Shown here: in pieces, positions 62,878 to 64,000 of the stretch
Layout: the number at the start of each line of letters is the position of its first letter
Position numbering within the stretch: position 1 is the first letter of the stretch
Origin: Microbacterium sp. 67-17
Lineage (GTDB): Bacteria > Actinomycetota > Actinomycetes > Actinomycetales > Microbacteriaceae
Direction of reading: 5' to 3'
DNA length: 64,000 nt
Assembly (NCBI RefSeq): GCF_001898325.1
Contig: NZ_MKTR01000024.1
Span: 56,571 to 120,570, forward strand
Notes under the pieces: generated by a model
Seen by the model: only the letters and a program-made list of their open reading frames with translations
Databases searched by the model: none
Told to the model about the DNA's origin: nothing
Program-made: the position numbers and the translations under genes

Positions 62878-63987
62878 TTGACCATTTCCACCCGTAAGCG
62901 CGTGCTCGGCGGCCTCGTGGCCGCAAGCATGTTCGTTGCTCTCGCCGGCTGCGCGTCGGCCCCCACCGACACGGAGACCACCGCAGCTGCCGGCGGCGAC
63001 GTCGTCGAGGGCTTCCTGCCCTGCATGGTCTCGGACGCCGGTGGCTTCGACGACAAGTCGTTCAACCAGCTCGGCTACGAAGGCCTCGAGCGTGCGGCTG
63101 ATGAACTGGGCGTCGAATTCAAGACGGTCCAGTCCGACTCGGAGTCTGACTTCGCGCCGAACCTCACCAACCTGGTCGACCAGGGCTGCACCATGATCAT
63201 CACGGTCGGCTTCGCGCTCGCTTCCGCTGCCGGTGAGTCGGCTCTGGCTAACCCCGACATCGAGTACGTCTCGATCGACGACGTCGTTGACAACGACTTC
63301 GACGGTGAGACCGACGCTCCGAACATCAAGCCGATCGTGTTCGACACGGCGCAGGCCGCGTTCCTCGCCGGCTACGCCGCAGCGTCGTACTCGACCGCTG
63401 GCAAGGTGGGCACGTTCGGTGGCATGAACTTCCCGACGGTCTCGATCTTCATGGACGGCTTCGCTCAGGGCGTTGCGTACTACAACGAGGCCAACGGCGC
63501 CAACGTCGAGGTCCTCGGCTGGGACTCCGCCGCGCAGGATGGCGTGTTCACCGGTGGCTTCGTCGCCAACCAGGACGCGATCAACGCCGCGCAGGGCCTG
63601 GTCGACCAGGGTGTCGACGTTCTGCTCCCGGTCGGTGGTCCGATCTACCAGAGCGCCGCGTCCGTCATCCGTGACTCGGGCCGCGACATCGCCCTCATCG
63701 GTGTCGACGCCGACGTGTTCGAAACTGACCCGACCGTTGCCGACCTGCTGCTCACCTCGATCCGCAAGCTGATCGACGTGGGTGTCGAGGACGCAGTCCT
63801 GGCCGCCGGCATCGGCGAGTTCGACCCGGCGCCGTTCGTCGGCACCCTCGAGAACGGTGGCGTGGGCCTGGCTCCGTTCCACGACTTCGAGAGCAAGGTC
63901 TCGCCTGACCTGCAGGCCGAGCTCGACGAGATCGCCGCGGGCATCATCGACGGATCGATCCCGGTCACGTCGTACCTCGCGGGCTGA
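62878..63987 (+). CDS. BMP-family ABC transporter substrate-binding lipoprotein
   Basis: Basic-membrane-protein (PnrA/Med-like) lipoprotein of 369 residues, a family that binds purine nucleosides. The signal peptide ends in lipobox LAGC with Cys at 25. Family segments include SDAGGFDDKSFNQLGYEGLE (about 54-73), SYSTAGKVGTFGGMNFPTVS and DVLLPVGGPIYQSA. The start is a rare TTG with GGAGG five bases upstream; no ATG or GTG in frame fits as well. ATPase and permease genes would be expected beyond the right edge. Confidence 0.88.
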   Translation: MTISTRKRVLGGLVAASMFVALAGCASAPTDTETTAAAGGDVVEGFLPCMVSDAGGFDDKSFNQLGYEGLERAADELGVEFKTVQSDSESDFAPNLTNLVDQGCTMIITVGFALASAAGESALANPDIEYVSIDDVVDNDFDGETDAPNIKPIVFDTAQAAFLAGYAAASYSTAGKVGTFGGMNFPTVSIFMDGFAQGVAYYNEANGANVEVLGWDSAAQDGVFTGGFVANQDAINAAQGLVDQGVDVLLPVGGPIYQSAASVIRDSGRDIALIGVDADVFETDPTVADLLLTSIRKLIDVGVEDAVLAAGIGEFDPAPFVGTLENGGVGLAPFHDFESKVSPDLQAELDEIAAGIIDGSIPVTSYLAG

Positions 63988-64000
63988 TAACCCTCAGTGG

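Overview
The window is high-GC DNA with the layout of an actinobacterial chromosome and looks like Microbacteriaceae, most probably Microbacterium. The signs are very strong G/C third-position bias, frequent GATGCC/GGCATCC strings, many GTG starts, 4-base ATGA/GTGA gene overlaps, and a run of genes with leaderless promoters (TANNNT exactly six bases before ATG/GTG). Genus assignment is inference. I see no rRNA, tRNA, CRISPR array, insertion sequence or prophage. Genes are packed tightly and no stretch over 300 bases lacks a gene.

Layout. (1) 1-12.7 kb: amino-sugar locus, with a BadF-type GlcNAc kinase (partial), acetyl-xylan-esterase-type deacetylase, ROK repressor with a near-perfect operator at its start, a three-gene carbohydrate ABC importer, ROK kinase and nagB; then, on the other strand, an FAD oxidase and a small membrane protein, nagA and a cytoplasmic GH20 hexosaminidase. 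Together they import, hydrolyse, phosphorylate, deacetylate and deaminate GlcNAc-containing sugars. (2) 12.7-24 kb: glyA behind a ZTP/pfl riboswitch, folD, membrane proteins, a DUF559 protein, a RamB-type regulator divergent from PEP carboxykinase, an ABC exporter and a GntR regulator. (3) 24.2-42 kb: the accessory region of most interest, with a Liv-type ABC importer, three GcvT-fold proteins of the LigM/DesA tetrahydrofolate-dependent aromatic O-demethylase family, IclR and LysR regulators, an extradiol-dioxygenase-like VOC protein, a MetE-core methyltransferase, a NodI/NodJ-like exporter and an MHS permease. I read it as uptake and O-demethylation of methoxylated (lignin-type) aromatics with methyl-THF recycling.

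(4) 42-46.3 kb: ribD-ribE-ribBA-ribH operon behind an FMN riboswitch. (5) 46.3-50.7 kb: SorC-type regulator, glpD and glpK, with a palindromic operator in the divergent promoter. (6) 50.7-57.7 kb: Fpg/Nei glycosylase, GNAT, SDR, trpS, exonuclease III, YihY-type membrane protein and an MFS transporter. (7) 57.8-61.4 kb: sdhCDAB. (8) 61.6-64 kb: manC and a BMP-family lipoprotein that probably starts a nucleoside ABC importer continuing beyond the window.

Intergenic DNA holds several striking structures: a perfect 48-bp palindrome, a 23-bp-arm inverted repeat, a 20-bp-arm inverted repeat with a nested hairpin and an extra half-copy, a 32-bp-period triplicate mini-hairpin after sdhB, and two copies of a GTGGGC...GCCCAC inverted-repeat element. 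Functional statements come from reading motifs and remembered family knowledge; no database search was run.
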